Counted from the first letter of the stretch, positions 36,269-45,189 are shown. The stretch is 64,000 bases of DNA from Oceaniferula flava (GCF_016811075.1 NZ_JAFBGL010000004.1:62001-126000); one strand, 5' to 3'. Translations and numbers: made by a program. Notes: generated from the sequence alone by a model not told the origin.

Positions 36269-36961
36269 ATGACTCGACATAAAAAAACATTATCCTTCTT
36301 GGCCGGAACCGCCATTCTCACGGCCTGCGCCATCCCATCCGTCAGTGCTGCCACGACCATTATCAACGCGACCCTCGAAGGGCGGGCGATTGACAATACA
36401 AACGTGACAGGTGGCGTGAAAGGCAACGGATCCGGCAACGCATTCAACTCCGGTGCCGCTCAAGCTGGAGCCTATAACAGCGGTGTCGACCTAGTAGGCG
36501 TCATCTCTTTTCAAATGACCGGAGTGGATCCCACCGATATCGTAAGCGCTGATTTCAGCTCATTACAAAATACTGTTAATCTCAGCGATACGTCACTGTT
36601 CAGCATTTCCGCTAATGTCATTCGTATCGACGCTTCCTCAGCAGGCCAAAACAGCGACTTCGAAGCTGCACCTCTTACAACCCTGATGACCGGCTTCGAT
36701 GGCAACGCCACAACGGATACAACAGCATCCTTGGACGCCGCTGGCCAAATTATTTTGGGGGACTGGCTGAAAAGCAACTGGGTAGAAGGTGAATATGTCT
36801 TCATTCAGCTCAAGGCAGATAACACCGATATGCAAACAGGTTCGAACAACCTTTATAACTACTCGAACTCTACGTTGACGATCACCACCGTCCCTGAGCC
36901 ATCCTCCGCGGCCTTACTCGGCCTCGGTGGCCTGGCGCTGATCATGCGCCGTCGCAAGTAA
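36269..36961 (+). CDS. PEP-CTERM sorting domain protein
   Basis: A 230-residue exported protein. The ATG at 36269 is preferred over one at 36221 because the signal peptide starts here (MTRHKKTLSFLAGTAILTAC, cleavage near SVSAAT). The middle is a Asn/Thr/Ser-rich probable beta domain without known motifs. The C-terminus has VPEPSSAALLGL, a hydrophobic helix and RRRK, nearly identical to the tails of the other two. It follows the second PEP-CTERM gene in the same direction, with a terminator in between and another straight after. The function is unknown. Confidence 0.85.
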   Translation: MTRHKKTLSFLAGTAILTACAIPSVSAATTIINATLEGRAIDNTNVTGGVKGNGSGNAFNSGAAQAGAYNSGVDLVGVISFQMTGVDPTDIVSADFSSLQNTVNLSDTSLFSISANVIRIDASSAGQNSDFEAAPLTTLMTGFDGNATTDTTASLDAAGQIILGDWLKSNWVEGEYVFIQLKADNTDMQTGSNNLYNYSNSTLTITTVPEPSSAALLGLGGLALIMRRRK

Positions 36962-36994
36962 TTGCGGCACGGCATTTGCCAAAGCTCACTTCCC

Positions 36995-37026
36995 AAGACC
37001 CGGCACCGTGGTGTCGGGTCTTTTTG
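36995..37026 (+). terminator. Rho-independent terminator after the third PEP-CTERM gene
   Basis: A 12-bp stem (36995-37006 with 37011-37022, one G-T pair) with a tight four-base loop is followed by T-rich sequence. Confidence 0.85.
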
Positions 37027-37066
37027 TTGTCCGTTATCGTTCGGGGTGAGCCCATCCCAACCAGCG

Positions 37067-38137
37067 CTACATTACGTCCGTGTAGGGATCGTAGTGCACC
37101 GGGTGGTCGTCATCTTTGGCCGCGATGTCTGGCAGGCCTTCACCGGACCTGACGATTTTCTGCTCGGCGCGGTTCGGGTATTTCACTTGGGCAATGTGAA
37201 ACAGGGCATCGCCCTCGTCAGCCTGGCCTTCGTTGGTGCGGCCAATCAGAATGCCGCCGTAGCTGGCTTTGATCTCTTCTTCGTAGTCACCCAGCGGATC
37301 GGCCACAAATCCCAGCACATCACCTTCTTTCACCGCTTTCCCCAAGGCAATCAAGGGGGTAAAAAGCCCGCCAATCTGCGCACGCTCCCAGTAGCTCTTT
37401 TCACAGACCACGGCATTGGCGGCACGTTTTTTGGCCGCAGCCGCGCGCTTGGGCAACATGCCGATATGGCGCATGACGGTGAGGACGCCCCGCTTTCCAA
37501 AACGAATCGAGGCGGTATCGAGTCGCAACGCCTCGCCACTTTCATACAAAATCACCGGCACCTTGGCTTCATTGCAGGCCGAGCGGAAGGTGCCGCCACG
37601 CACTGGCGACAACAGCGTCACCGGAGACCCGAAGGCCGTGGCCAGCTCCAGCGCCGGCTCGTCTTCCGCCGTGACACGGATCTGCGGCAGGTTCGGTCGG
37701 TTGATCGCGCCGGTGTGCAAATCGACCACCGCGTCGCAGTGCGGCAGCAGCTCCGTGGTCAGCACATGGGCGAGTCGTCCGCCCAGCGAGCCCTTTGGCG
37801 AACCGGGGAAAAGTCGGTTCAAATCCCGCCGATCCGGCAGGTAGCGCGAGCGGTTCGAGTAGGCGGGCACGTTCACGATCGGCACCGCAATCAAGGTCCC
37901 CTTCAAGCCGCGCCTGAGCGTTGGCGAGTTCACCAATCGACGAATAACCTCCGCGCCGTTGATTTCATCGCCGTGCAAACAGCCGGAAACCATCAGGGTG
38001 GGGCCATCTTTTTTCCCGCGGATCACCCAGACGCGCATGGTGACGGGTTCATGGGTGGTGAGCACGCCGACTTTTAAGCGCAGCAGCTTCCGCTCGCCTT
38101 TTTTGACCACTTGGCCCTGAATCTCGATATCTTTCAT
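37067..38137 (-). CDS. Succinylglutamate desuccinylase/aspartoacylase family hydrolase
   Basis: A 356-residue zinc carboxypeptidase-like enzyme of the AstE/aspartoacylase family. The first zinc-binding pair is the HxxE in SGCLHGDEINGAEVI (about residues 55-62), and the third ligand is in CDAVVDLHTG. The C-terminal ~90 residues are the family's beta domain (GGLFTPLIALGKAVKEGDVLGFV). It would hydrolyse an N-acyl amino acid or similar amide in the cytoplasm. Members near membrane or lipid genes often have unknown substrates. An AEC permease gene lies upstream on the same strand and may supply the substrate, which is inference. Confidence 0.82.
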   Translation of the reverse strand: MKDIEIQGQVVKKGERKLLRLKVGVLTTHEPVTMRVWVIRGKKDGPTLMVSGCLHGDEINGAEVIRRLVNSPTLRRGLKGTLIAVPIVNVPAYSNRSRYLPDRRDLNRLFPGSPKGSLGGRLAHVLTTELLPHCDAVVDLHTGAINRPNLPQIRVTAEDEPALELATAFGSPVTLLSPVRGGTFRSACNEAKVPVILYESGEALRLDTASIRFGKRGVLTVMRHIGMLPKRAAAAKKRAANAVVCEKSYWERAQIGGLFTPLIALGKAVKEGDVLGFVADPLGDYEEEIKASYGGILIGRTNEGQADEGDALFHIAQVKYPNRAEQKIVRSGEGLPDIAAKDDDHPVHYDPYTDVM

Positions 38138-38202
38138 GGGTATTTGCTGGCTCCCATCGTGACAGGAATTGGCAGCGGTGACAAAATTCTAAATCAGAAA
38201 AA

Positions 38203-39147
38203 TCAAACCAGCACCCACTTCATCCCCAAGGCAATGATCAGCGGCATGGAGATCAGGCTGACCACCGTGGTGACCACCACCACCTGGATCGCGATGTCTG
38301 CTCGTCCTCCGTAGTGGCGTGAGATTACAATGGGAAAGACCCCCGCCGGCATCGCCGCCTGAATGATCATCACCTGCTTCAGCTCGGGGGCCAAGGGCAG
38401 AAACTTCGCCAGACAAAGGATCACCAGAGGCACCATCGCCAGACGCACCAGGACACCGCTGGTGGAAACTTTCCAATCCAAGCGCACATGCCGCGCCAGG
38501 TCATACATTGTCGTGCCCACCAGCAGCAGGGAGACCGGCACCGCACAGAATCCCAGCATGGAAAACGCCCGGGTCACCACCTCGGGGATCAGGTGATCGG
38601 TCCGGGTCTGCAGCATCAAAATACCCACCACCACGGCGATGATCGGGCCTTTGATAAAGGATCGCCACGATGGCCGACTATTTCCAGAGATCAGCATAAT
38701 GCCCACCGTCCACAGCGCCACATCCACGCCAAGGTTGTGGGTGAACATCACGGCGAGTGCGGTGTCGTTGTTTGGAAAAACATACACCATCAGCGGAATG
38801 GCGATGAAACCGTAGTTCTGCACCCCGCAGGAGGCGGCAAAGGTGCGTAGTCCGCCACCACGTTCGTAGCCCAACAGGCGAGCGACCACATAGGCGAGCC
38901 CCATCGCCAGCACAATCATGCTGAAACCAATCCCCGCCGAGGAAAACACCACCGAGGCATTACGCAGCAGCTCGACACCCAGCATTTTGTCGAGCACCAG
39001 GCAGGGAAGAAAGAGATGCACCGACATCGTCATCAGCCCCTTGTCCATCTCCGGCGTCAGCGTTTTTGTCCTACGTAAAACGGCTCCCAATACAATAATC
39101 AGATAAACCGGCATCGCCGCCGTAAGAACCAAGATGGTGTGCTCCAT
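38203..39147 (-). CDS. AEC family (auxin efflux carrier-like) permease
   Basis: A 314-residue membrane protein with the ten-helix plan of the AEC/PIN-like family in two halves (about 1-140 and 165-314). Helix 1 (VLTAAMPVYLIIVLGAVLR), the PCLVLDKML region and the second-half LPLAPELKQVMIIQAAMPAGVFPIVI are typical, the last including the family's MPA-containing crossover. The ATG at 39147 is preferred over a GTG at 39162. AEC members move carboxylates and related acids; the substrate here is unknown. The downstream aspartoacylase-like gene on the same strand is a possible partner. Confidence 0.87.
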   Translation of the reverse strand: MEHTILVLTAAMPVYLIIVLGAVLRRTKTLTPEMDKGLMTMSVHLFLPCLVLDKMLGVELLRNASVVFSSAGIGFSMIVLAMGLAYVVARLLGYERGGGLRTFAASCGVQNYGFIAIPLMVYVFPNNDTALAVMFTHNLGVDVALWTVGIMLISGNSRPSWRSFIKGPIIAVVVGILMLQTRTDHLIPEVVTRAFSMLGFCAVPVSLLLVGTTMYDLARHVRLDWKVSTSGVLVRLAMVPLVILCLAKFLPLAPELKQVMIIQAAMPAGVFPIVISRHYGGRADIAIQVVVVTTVVSLISMPLIIALGMKWVLV

Positions 39148-39298
39148 GCGCGCACTATGCACATCGAGCCCACATACTCAAACCTAAGCAGCAACAGCCT
39201 TGCTTAGCCAAAATTATCTGAACGCGCAGAATCAGAAAAAATTAGCGACTATTCGCATCCATTCGCGGTTAAAAAAACACCCCAAAAAACCTCATTTC

Positions 39299-39326
39299 TT
39301 GACCCACTCTGCCCAGCGACTAGCCT
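39299..39326 (+). promoter_or_regulatory. Candidate leaderless promoter of the HMG-CoA reductase gene
   Basis: TTGACC (39299-39304), a 16-base spacer and TAGCCT (39321-39326) sit just six bases before the ATG at 39333. The sequence upstream (39220-39298) is A-rich, as an UP element would be. Confidence 0.5.
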
Positions 39327-39332
39327 CACCCT

Positions 39333-40589
39333 ATGGCTGGTAAAAGATCGCTAACAACCCTGCAACTCGACTCCTTGCTCGAACAACAGGATATCGACTC
39401 CCTCGTGCAACAGCTCGAATCCAAGCACGATCCCCCGGTCAAACCCTTCCTGCCCAATTCCAAGGTCAACGCCCACCGCACGAACCGACTCTGGAAAGCG
39501 ATCGGCGCCGAACCTCATGCCGACTTGTTAGACAGCTGGACCGAGGAAAACCTGGAAATCTTCGATGGCAATATCGAGAACTTCATCGGCACCACCAAGA
39601 TTCCCACCGGCATTGCCGGCCCGCTGCGCGTGAATGGACTTTTTGCCCAGGGCGACTACCCAGTTCCCCTCGCCACCTCCGAGGCCGCGCTGGTGGCGAG
39701 CTACCACCGTGGTGCCTGCCTGATCTCGGCCGCCGGCGGCTGCACCTCGATGATGCTCTACCAGGCACTCAACAGGTCGCCCGCCTTCGCCTTCGAGACC
39801 ATGCGCGAGGCTGGGCAGTTTGTTGCTTGGTCAATGGAGGTCTTCGATGATTTTCAGCAGCAGGCGAACGCCACCACCCAGCACGGCAAGCTGATCGACG
39901 TCGGCACCACCATCGAGGGCAACCACGTCTATCTCAATTTCGAATTCACCACCGGCGACGCATCGGGCCAGAACATGGTGACCATCGCCACCCAGGCGAT
40001 CTGCGATTTCATTCAAGAAAATTGCCCCGTGCCGATCAAACGGCTCTACGTGGAGGGCAATCTTTCAGGCGATAAAAAAGCCAGCTCGCAGGCCTACACC
40101 TCGTGCCGCGGCAGGAAAGTCACCGCCGAGGTCATCCTCACTCCAGAGGTGTTAGAAAAATACGTGCACGCCACGCCGCGACAAATGATCGATTACTGGC
40201 GCATGTCCGCCATCGGTGGCGTGCTCAGTGGCACCATGGGGGTGCAGGGGCATTTCGCCAATGGCCTGGCCGCACTCTACATCGCCACGGGGCAGGACGC
40301 CGCCTGTGTCGCGGAGTCCGCCATGGGAGTCACCCGCTTTGAAGAAACCTCCGAAGGAAACCTCTACGCTTCGGTCACCCTGCCGGGGGTGATGGTGGGA
40401 ACCGTGGGAGGCGGCACCGGACTGCCGAGCCAAAAAGCCTGCCTCGAACTCATGGGCCTGCACGGCTCAGGCAACAGCGCCGCCCTCGCCGAAGTCTGCG
40501 CCGCCCTGCTACTCGGCGGTGAGCTGTCGATCATCGCCGCACTGGCGACCGGCGACTTCACCAAGGCCCACCACAAATTGGCGCGCTGA
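39333..40589 (+). CDS. Hydroxymethylglutaryl-CoA reductase
   Basis: A 418-residue HMG-CoA reductase, which reduces HMG-CoA to mevalonate with NAD(P)H. Family motifs in order: ENFIGTTKIPTGIAGPL, ATSEAALVAS with catalytic E117, the nucleotide-binding GDASGQNM where class I enzymes usually read GDAMGMN, GDKK with K249, ATGQDA with D322, GTVGGGTGLPS, and a terminal His pair (413-414, KAHHKLAR). All four catalytic groups are kept. It heads a plus-strand set with a UbiA prenyltransferase and a phosphotransferase. An ispF gene near 54 kb indicates the MEP route is also present, so this enzyme may not serve bulk isoprenoid supply. Cofactor preference cannot be told from sequence. Confidence 0.88.
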   Translation: MAGKRSLTTLQLDSLLEQQDIDSLVQQLESKHDPPVKPFLPNSKVNAHRTNRLWKAIGAEPHADLLDSWTEENLEIFDGNIENFIGTTKIPTGIAGPLRVNGLFAQGDYPVPLATSEAALVASYHRGACLISAAGGCTSMMLYQALNRSPAFAFETMREAGQFVAWSMEVFDDFQQQANATTQHGKLIDVGTTIEGNHVYLNFEFTTGDASGQNMVTIATQAICDFIQENCPVPIKRLYVEGNLSGDKKASSQAYTSCRGRKVTAEVILTPEVLEKYVHATPRQMIDYWRMSAIGGVLSGTMGVQGHFANGLAALYIATGQDAACVAESAMGVTRFEETSEGNLYASVTLPGVMVGTVGGGTGLPSQKACLELMGLHGSGNSAALAEVCAALLLGGELSIIAALATGDFTKAHHKLAR

Positions 40590-40663
40590 AACATCGATTC
40601 AGTCGATACTTTTGCAATCATAATCACTTTCACAAACTCCACCATTTCAGCTAAAACTCCCTC

Positions 40664-41542
40664 ATGCGTTGGTGGACTTACCAGAAAGAACGATTCCCAA
40701 TTTTCCAGCACGGCCCATTGGTCGCGGCCTTCAGCTCCTGTGCGATTGCTTACTCAGCGATGCTCACCGGAGAAGCTCCGGAGTGGCCGTCGTTTGTCGT
40801 CGCCGGTGTCACCTGCCTGTTGTTTTTCCTCCAGCTGCGCATTGCCGATGAGTTCAAGGACGCCGAGGAGGATGCTCGATACCGCCCCTACCGCGCGGTG
40901 CCACGTGGCTTGGTGAGCTTGCGGGAACTCGGCTGGGTCTTTGTCGTTTCCTGCATCATCCAGCTGGTCATGGCGCTGCTTTACGCGCCGATGTTAGTGA
41001 TCGTGCTCGCCATCGCCTGGCTCTACCTCGCACTAATGAGCGTGGAGTTTTTCGCCCGCGATTGGCTCAAGGCCCGACCCATCACCTACCTCTGGACGCA
41101 CATGCTGATCATGCCAATTGTCGATTTCTACGCCACCGCCTGTCACTGGCTGCCGCAGGGTGAAAAACCGGGGATCGGTCTCGGCTATTTCCTCGCCGCC
41201 AGCTTTTGCAACGGTCTGGTGATCGAGCTCGGCCGCAAGCTCCGCCAGCCATCCGCCGAGGAAGAGGGCGTGCCGACGTATAGCAAACTCTGGGGACTGA
41301 AAAAGGCCTCGCTGGTCTGGCTGGGCTGTCTGATCGCCACCTGTGTCTTCGCCACCCTCGCCGCCGCCATCATTCAGTTTACCCTGCCGGTGCTGATCAG
41401 CCTCGGCCTGCTCATTCTCTGGGCCATGGTGCATGTGCTGCGCTGGCAGAAAACCGAATCCAAAACCTTCGAACTCGTCGCCGGTGTCTGGACACTTGCG
41501 CTCTATCTCACCCTCGGCATCGTGCCACTCATCCTTCGCTAA
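40664..41542 (+). CDS. UbiA family prenyltransferase
   Basis: A 292-residue integral membrane protein with about eight or nine helices. The first Asp-rich motif is D62-E-F-K-D66-A-E-E-D70, followed by the family's R-P-x-R-x-V-P-R-G element (YRPYRAVPRGLVS). The second, normally DxxGD-like, is changed to IELGRKLRQPSAEEEG. Such enzymes transfer a prenyl group from prenyl diphosphate to an aromatic or glycerol acceptor, and the altered second motif suggests an unusual acceptor or donor. The stop is one base before the next gene's ATG, so it is coupled to the PEP-synthase-like gene. No quinone genes are nearby. Confidence 0.8.
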   Translation: MRWWTYQKERFPIFQHGPLVAAFSSCAIAYSAMLTGEAPEWPSFVVAGVTCLLFFLQLRIADEFKDAEEDARYRPYRAVPRGLVSLRELGWVFVVSCIIQLVMALLYAPMLVIVLAIAWLYLALMSVEFFARDWLKARPITYLWTHMLIMPIVDFYATACHWLPQGEKPGIGLGYFLAASFCNGLVIELGRKLRQPSAEEEGVPTYSKLWGLKKASLVWLGCLIATCVFATLAAAIIQFTLPVLISLGLLILWAMVHVLRWQKTESKTFELVAGVWTLALYLTLGIVPLILR

Positions 41543-41543
41543 C

Positions 41544-44033
41544 ATGATCATTCCATCGTCAGAAAACAACCCTCTGTTAGGAGGCAAAGCGCAAGCGCTG
41601 GGCAAGCTCGCCGAGACCGGACTGCGCATCCCCGCCTGGTTCGCCGTGACCGCCGACGGCGAACACTCGGAGGAGGAAATTCTCGCGTGCGCCAAGAAGC
41701 TCGACGGCAACAACTTCGCCGTGCGCTCGTCCGCCCGTGGCGAGGACGGCGTGGAGCACTCCTTCGCCGGGCAGTATGATACCTTTCTCAATGTCGAGCT
41801 GGATGACCTGCTTGAGAAAATCCAATGCGTGCACCGCAGCCATCAGAGCGCTCACTTGCAGACGTATCAATCGAGCAAAGCCATCGAGCTAGCCCACGCC
41901 CCCACCGCGCTGGTGCAGGCGATGTTGGCACCCGATGTCAGCGGCGTGGCATTCACCGCCCACCCCGTGACCGGAAACCGTCGGCAAGCCATGGTCTCCG
42001 GCCTCTGGGGCATCGGCAGCGCCCTGGTCTCCGGTGAGGCCGATGCCGATGTCTGGACAGTGGACGACAACAATGAAATCCTCGAGCGCACACTCGCCGA
42101 TAAAACGCAGCAACACATCCCCTGCCCTGATACCGATGAAGGCGTCCGACTGGTCGAGACACCAATCAATCAACGCCAAGCCCCTTGCCTAACAGACCAA
42201 CAAATCATCGCAGTCGCCGCCATGGCGCGTCGCTGCGAAGCCCACTTCGGCTGCCCTCAGGATATCGAGTGGGCGATCGAAAACGGTCAGCTATTTCTCC
42301 TGCAAAGCCGCCCGATCACCACCCTCGGCCACCTGCCCGACCCTGACGCCCCACTCACCGTTTGGGACAATAGCAACATCGCGGAAAGCTACTCCGGTAT
42401 CACCTCGCCGATGACCTTCTCCTTCGCAGAGCGAGCCTACGAGCATGTTTACCGCGAGTTCTGCAAACTGCTCTCGGTGCCAGAACACCGCATTGAGGAA
42501 AACGATCACGTCTTCCCAAAGATGTTAGGTCACATTCACGGCCACGTTTACTACAATCTGAACAGCTGGTATCACGTGCTCGCCATGCTGCCAGGCTTCT
42601 CGGTCAACCGCTCGTTCATGGAGCAAATGATGGGGGTGAAGGAACCCATGCCAGAGGAAGTGGTGCAGGATATTCTCCAGCAAACCCAGACGACCAAGGT
42701 CAAGGACAGCATCGCTCTGGTGAAAACCGTTGGCGGCCTGATCAAAAACCATCGCAGCCTACAGCGGCAGATGGACGCCTTCTACCGGAGGCTCAACACC
42801 GCCCTCCAATTAACCGGAACGCCCCTAACCGAAATGAGCGGCGAGGCACTCACCAGCCACTACCGCGACCTCGAAGCCCAGCTTCTCAAGCGCTGGGACG
42901 CACCGCTGATCAACGACTTCTTTGCCATGATCTACTACGGTGTGCTGAAGTCCCTGTGTGAAAAATGGTTGGGCGATGCGTCTTTGCAAAACACCCTCCT
43001 GGTGGACACCGGCGACATCATCAGCGCCGAGCCACCGCGCCGGATCAAAGCCATGGCCGAGCTGGCCGCCACCGACCCCTCCCTCACTGTGCTGTTAGCT
43101 GACGCAAGTGCTCCTGTGGAAGACAAGCTCCACGCTATTTCCCAGCACACCGAGTTGCACGATGCCTATCAGAACTACCTCGAGGACTTTGGCGATCGCT
43201 GTCTGGAAGAGCTGAAACTGGAATCGCCCACCGTCGGCGACAACCCACAGTCGCTACTCTCAGGCATCGGCGTGATGGCGGCCCGACCCGACAAGGCGCC
43301 GCTGCCAGTGCAGGAAACACCCGACCCCACCATCTCACTCAGTCCGACCAAACGCCGGATTTTCAACTGGGTACTGAAACACGCCAAAGACCGGGTGCGC
43401 GACCGAGAGAACCTGCGCTTCGAGCGCACCCGCCTGTTCGGTCGCGTCCGCCAGATCATCGTGGAACTTGGCAAACGCCTGCACCACGACCAACGACTCG
43501 CAGCACCTGAAGATGTCTTTTTCCTGACCATCAGCGAAGTCATGAGTGCCTATGATGAGACACCGACAGTCAACCTAACGGATCTTGCCGAAAAACGAAA
43601 AACCGAACAAGCCAGCTTCACCACCCCACCGCCAGACCGCTTTGAAACCCGCGGCGACATCAGCCTCTACCCATCCTTCACCGAGACCAGCACCCAAGAA
43701 GCACACGATGGCGAACAGCTCAGCGGCACGGGCGCCTGTCCGGGCATCGTCCGAGGCCCAGTGCGCGTGGTCACCGATCCCCGCGACGCGGTGCTGAAAG
43801 AAGGCGAAATTCTCGTCGCCCAACAAACCGACCCAGGCTGGGTGGTCCTCTTCCCCGCCGCATCCGGCTTGTTAGTCGAGCGCGGCTCGCTACTCTCGCA
43901 CTCTGCCATCGTCGCCCGCGAACTTCAGCTGCCCTGCATCGTCTCCATCCGCAGCGTCACCACCCTGCTGAAAACCGGCGACATGGTGGAAATGAACGGC
44001 GCCACCGGCGAAGTCAAATTACTCAATGAATAG
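41544..44033 (+). CDS. PEP-synthase/rifampicin-phosphotransferase-like enzyme
   Basis: An 829-residue cytoplasmic protein. The ATG at 41544 is chosen, one base after the UbiA stop. The N-terminal ~310 residues are a PPDK_N ATP-binding domain (NPLLGGKAQALGKL, NNFAVRSSARGEDG, FAGQYDTFLNV, QDIEWAIENGQLFLLQSRPI). A long helical middle follows. The C-terminal ~95 residues are the mobile phosphohistidine domain, with the active His in GSLLSHSAIVARE at about 786. The TIM-barrel PEP-binding domain of true PEP synthase is absent, as in rifampicin phosphotransferases, so it probably moves phosphate from ATP to a small molecule through the histidine. Next to UbiA and HMG-CoA reductase, that acceptor may be a prenol or lipid precursor, which is inference. 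Confidence 0.78.
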   Translation: MIIPSSENNPLLGGKAQALGKLAETGLRIPAWFAVTADGEHSEEEILACAKKLDGNNFAVRSSARGEDGVEHSFAGQYDTFLNVELDDLLEKIQCVHRSHQSAHLQTYQSSKAIELAHAPTALVQAMLAPDVSGVAFTAHPVTGNRRQAMVSGLWGIGSALVSGEADADVWTVDDNNEILERTLADKTQQHIPCPDTDEGVRLVETPINQRQAPCLTDQQIIAVAAMARRCEAHFGCPQDIEWAIENGQLFLLQSRPITTLGHLPDPDAPLTVWDNSNIAESYSGITSPMTFSFAERAYEHVYREFCKLLSVPEHRIEENDHVFPKMLGHIHGHVYYNLNSWYHVLAMLPGFSVNRSFMEQMMGVKEPMPEEVVQDILQQTQTTKVKDSIALVKTVGGLIKNHRSLQRQMDAFYRRLNTALQLTGTPLTEMSGEALTSHYRDLEAQLLKRWDAPLINDFFAMIYYGVLKSLCEKWLGDASLQNTLLVDTGDIISAEPPRRIKAMAELAATDPSLTVLLADASAPVEDKLHAISQHTELHDAYQNYLEDFGDRCLEELKLESPTVGDNPQSLLSGIGVMAARPDKAPLPVQETPDPTISLSPTKRRIFNWVLKHAKDRVRDRENLRFERTRLFGRVRQIIVELGKRLHHDQRLAAPEDVFFLTISEVMSAYDETPTVNLTDLAEKRKTEQASFTTPPPDRFETRGDISLYPSFTETSTQEAHDGEQLSGTGACPGIVRGPVRVVTDPRDAVLKEGEILVAQQTDPGWVVLFPAASGLLVERGSLLSHSAIVARELQLPCIVSIRSVTTLLKTGDMVEMNGATGEVKLLNE

Positions 44034-44045
44034 AATGTCCATCCA

Positions 44046-45158
44046 TCACAACTCCTCAGCGGTCACGAGTCGATAGCTAGTGCTCCTACCCCCGCCAGCA
44101 TTTTGAACAAACACCCCACGTGCTACCAAATCCTTGATGTCCCTCAATGCCGAATCAGGCGATGTTTTCGCCAGCTTGACGTATTTCGAGGTGCTCATGA
44201 ATCCTTTAAAATCATCTAACATCCGATTCAATACCAACCTCTGCCGGTCATTCACCGCTGCGGTGTTCACCTTCTCCCACAGCTTGGATTTATAGAGAAC
44301 AAACTCAAGCGAAGCACCTGCATTCATGATTGCACGCCCCAAACAGGCCAGAAACCAATCCAGCCACTCCGTCGCATCAACCCCACCCTTTTGCTGCATT
44401 TCGAGATGATGATAATATTCCTTTCTCTCAAGTTCTATCTGAGACGACATACTGTAAAACCGATCAGGTATGCCATCAGATCGTGCCAGCGCCATGTCTG
44501 CGATGGCTCTGGCAATTCTTCCATTGCCATCGGCAAAAGGATGAATCGTGACAAACCAAAGATGGGCCAGACCCGATTTAATCAACGAATCAATGTCATC
44601 ACTCGATGCAAACCAATGCAAAAATTCACGCATCTCACCGGCCAATCGCTGAGCGGCAGGAGCCTCGAAATGCACAAGCTCTCTTCCAATCGGCCCCGAT
44701 ACCACCTGCATCGCTCCAGCCGACTCCAATCTCCACTTCCCTACCGTGATTTTGTGCATGCCGCTGTAACCTGTTGGGAAAAGCGAGGCATGCCATGCAA
44801 AGAGACGTTCTACGGTCAACTCCGCAGAGTAATTTCTGGTAGCATCCACCATCATCTCCACCACCCCATCGACATCACGACCCGCCGGGACTAGTCCACC
44901 AACATCCAATCCAAGTTTTCTAACAATGGAAGACCGAACCTCTAACTCGTCCAATTTCTCACCCTCAATTGCCGAGGATTTAACAACATCCTTGGTGAGC
45001 ACGGCAAGGCTTGCTTCACTGCGTAAATCGAAACCCACACCTGCCATCCGGCCCAACAACAAACCTTGCTGGTGCCGAATTTCTGACAATTTGGGCGCCA
45101 ATAACGCCATGTCCCAAGTAAACTCAGGCCAATCATCCAGTTCGTGTATCCAAGTCAT
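44046..45158 (-). CDS. Fic family protein with DUF4172 N-terminus and winged helix
   Basis: A 370-residue Fic protein, typically an AMP-transferring (AMPylase) enzyme. The N-terminal ~80 residues match DUF4172 (WIHELDDWPEFTWD). The class II inhibitory helix is seen as SSAIEGE, a (S/T)xxxE(G/N) motif. The catalytic Fic motif HPFADGNGRIAR lies at about 208-219. A C-terminal winged helix (about 300-365, ALRDIKDLVARGVFV) may bind DNA. It lies antisense between two lipid gene blocks, and one 60-base sample (44401-44460) is only 35% GC, so it looks inserted. Its upstream region carries matching repeats that may be its own operator. The target protein is unknown. Confidence 0.88.
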   Translation of the reverse strand: MTWIHELDDWPEFTWDMALLAPKLSEIRHQQGLLLGRMAGVGFDLRSEASLAVLTKDVVKSSAIEGEKLDELEVRSSIVRKLGLDVGGLVPAGRDVDGVVEMMVDATRNYSAELTVERLFAWHASLFPTGYSGMHKITVGKWRLESAGAMQVVSGPIGRELVHFEAPAAQRLAGEMREFLHWFASSDDIDSLIKSGLAHLWFVTIHPFADGNGRIARAIADMALARSDGIPDRFYSMSSQIELERKEYYHHLEMQQKGGVDATEWLDWFLACLGRAIMNAGASLEFVLYKSKLWEKVNTAAVNDRQRLVLNRMLDDFKGFMSTSKYVKLAKTSPDSALRDIKDLVARGVFVQNAGGGRSTSYRLVTAEEL

Positions 45159-45189
45159 TACCTTCTCCTAATCCACCCCATTTACTCAC

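Noticed and set aside
41433..41543. A longer reading of the PEP-synthase-like gene starting inside the UbiA gene.
   Set aside because: The extra 37 residues are an out-of-frame reading of UbiA and do not fit the PPDK_N start; the ATG one base after the UbiA stop does.
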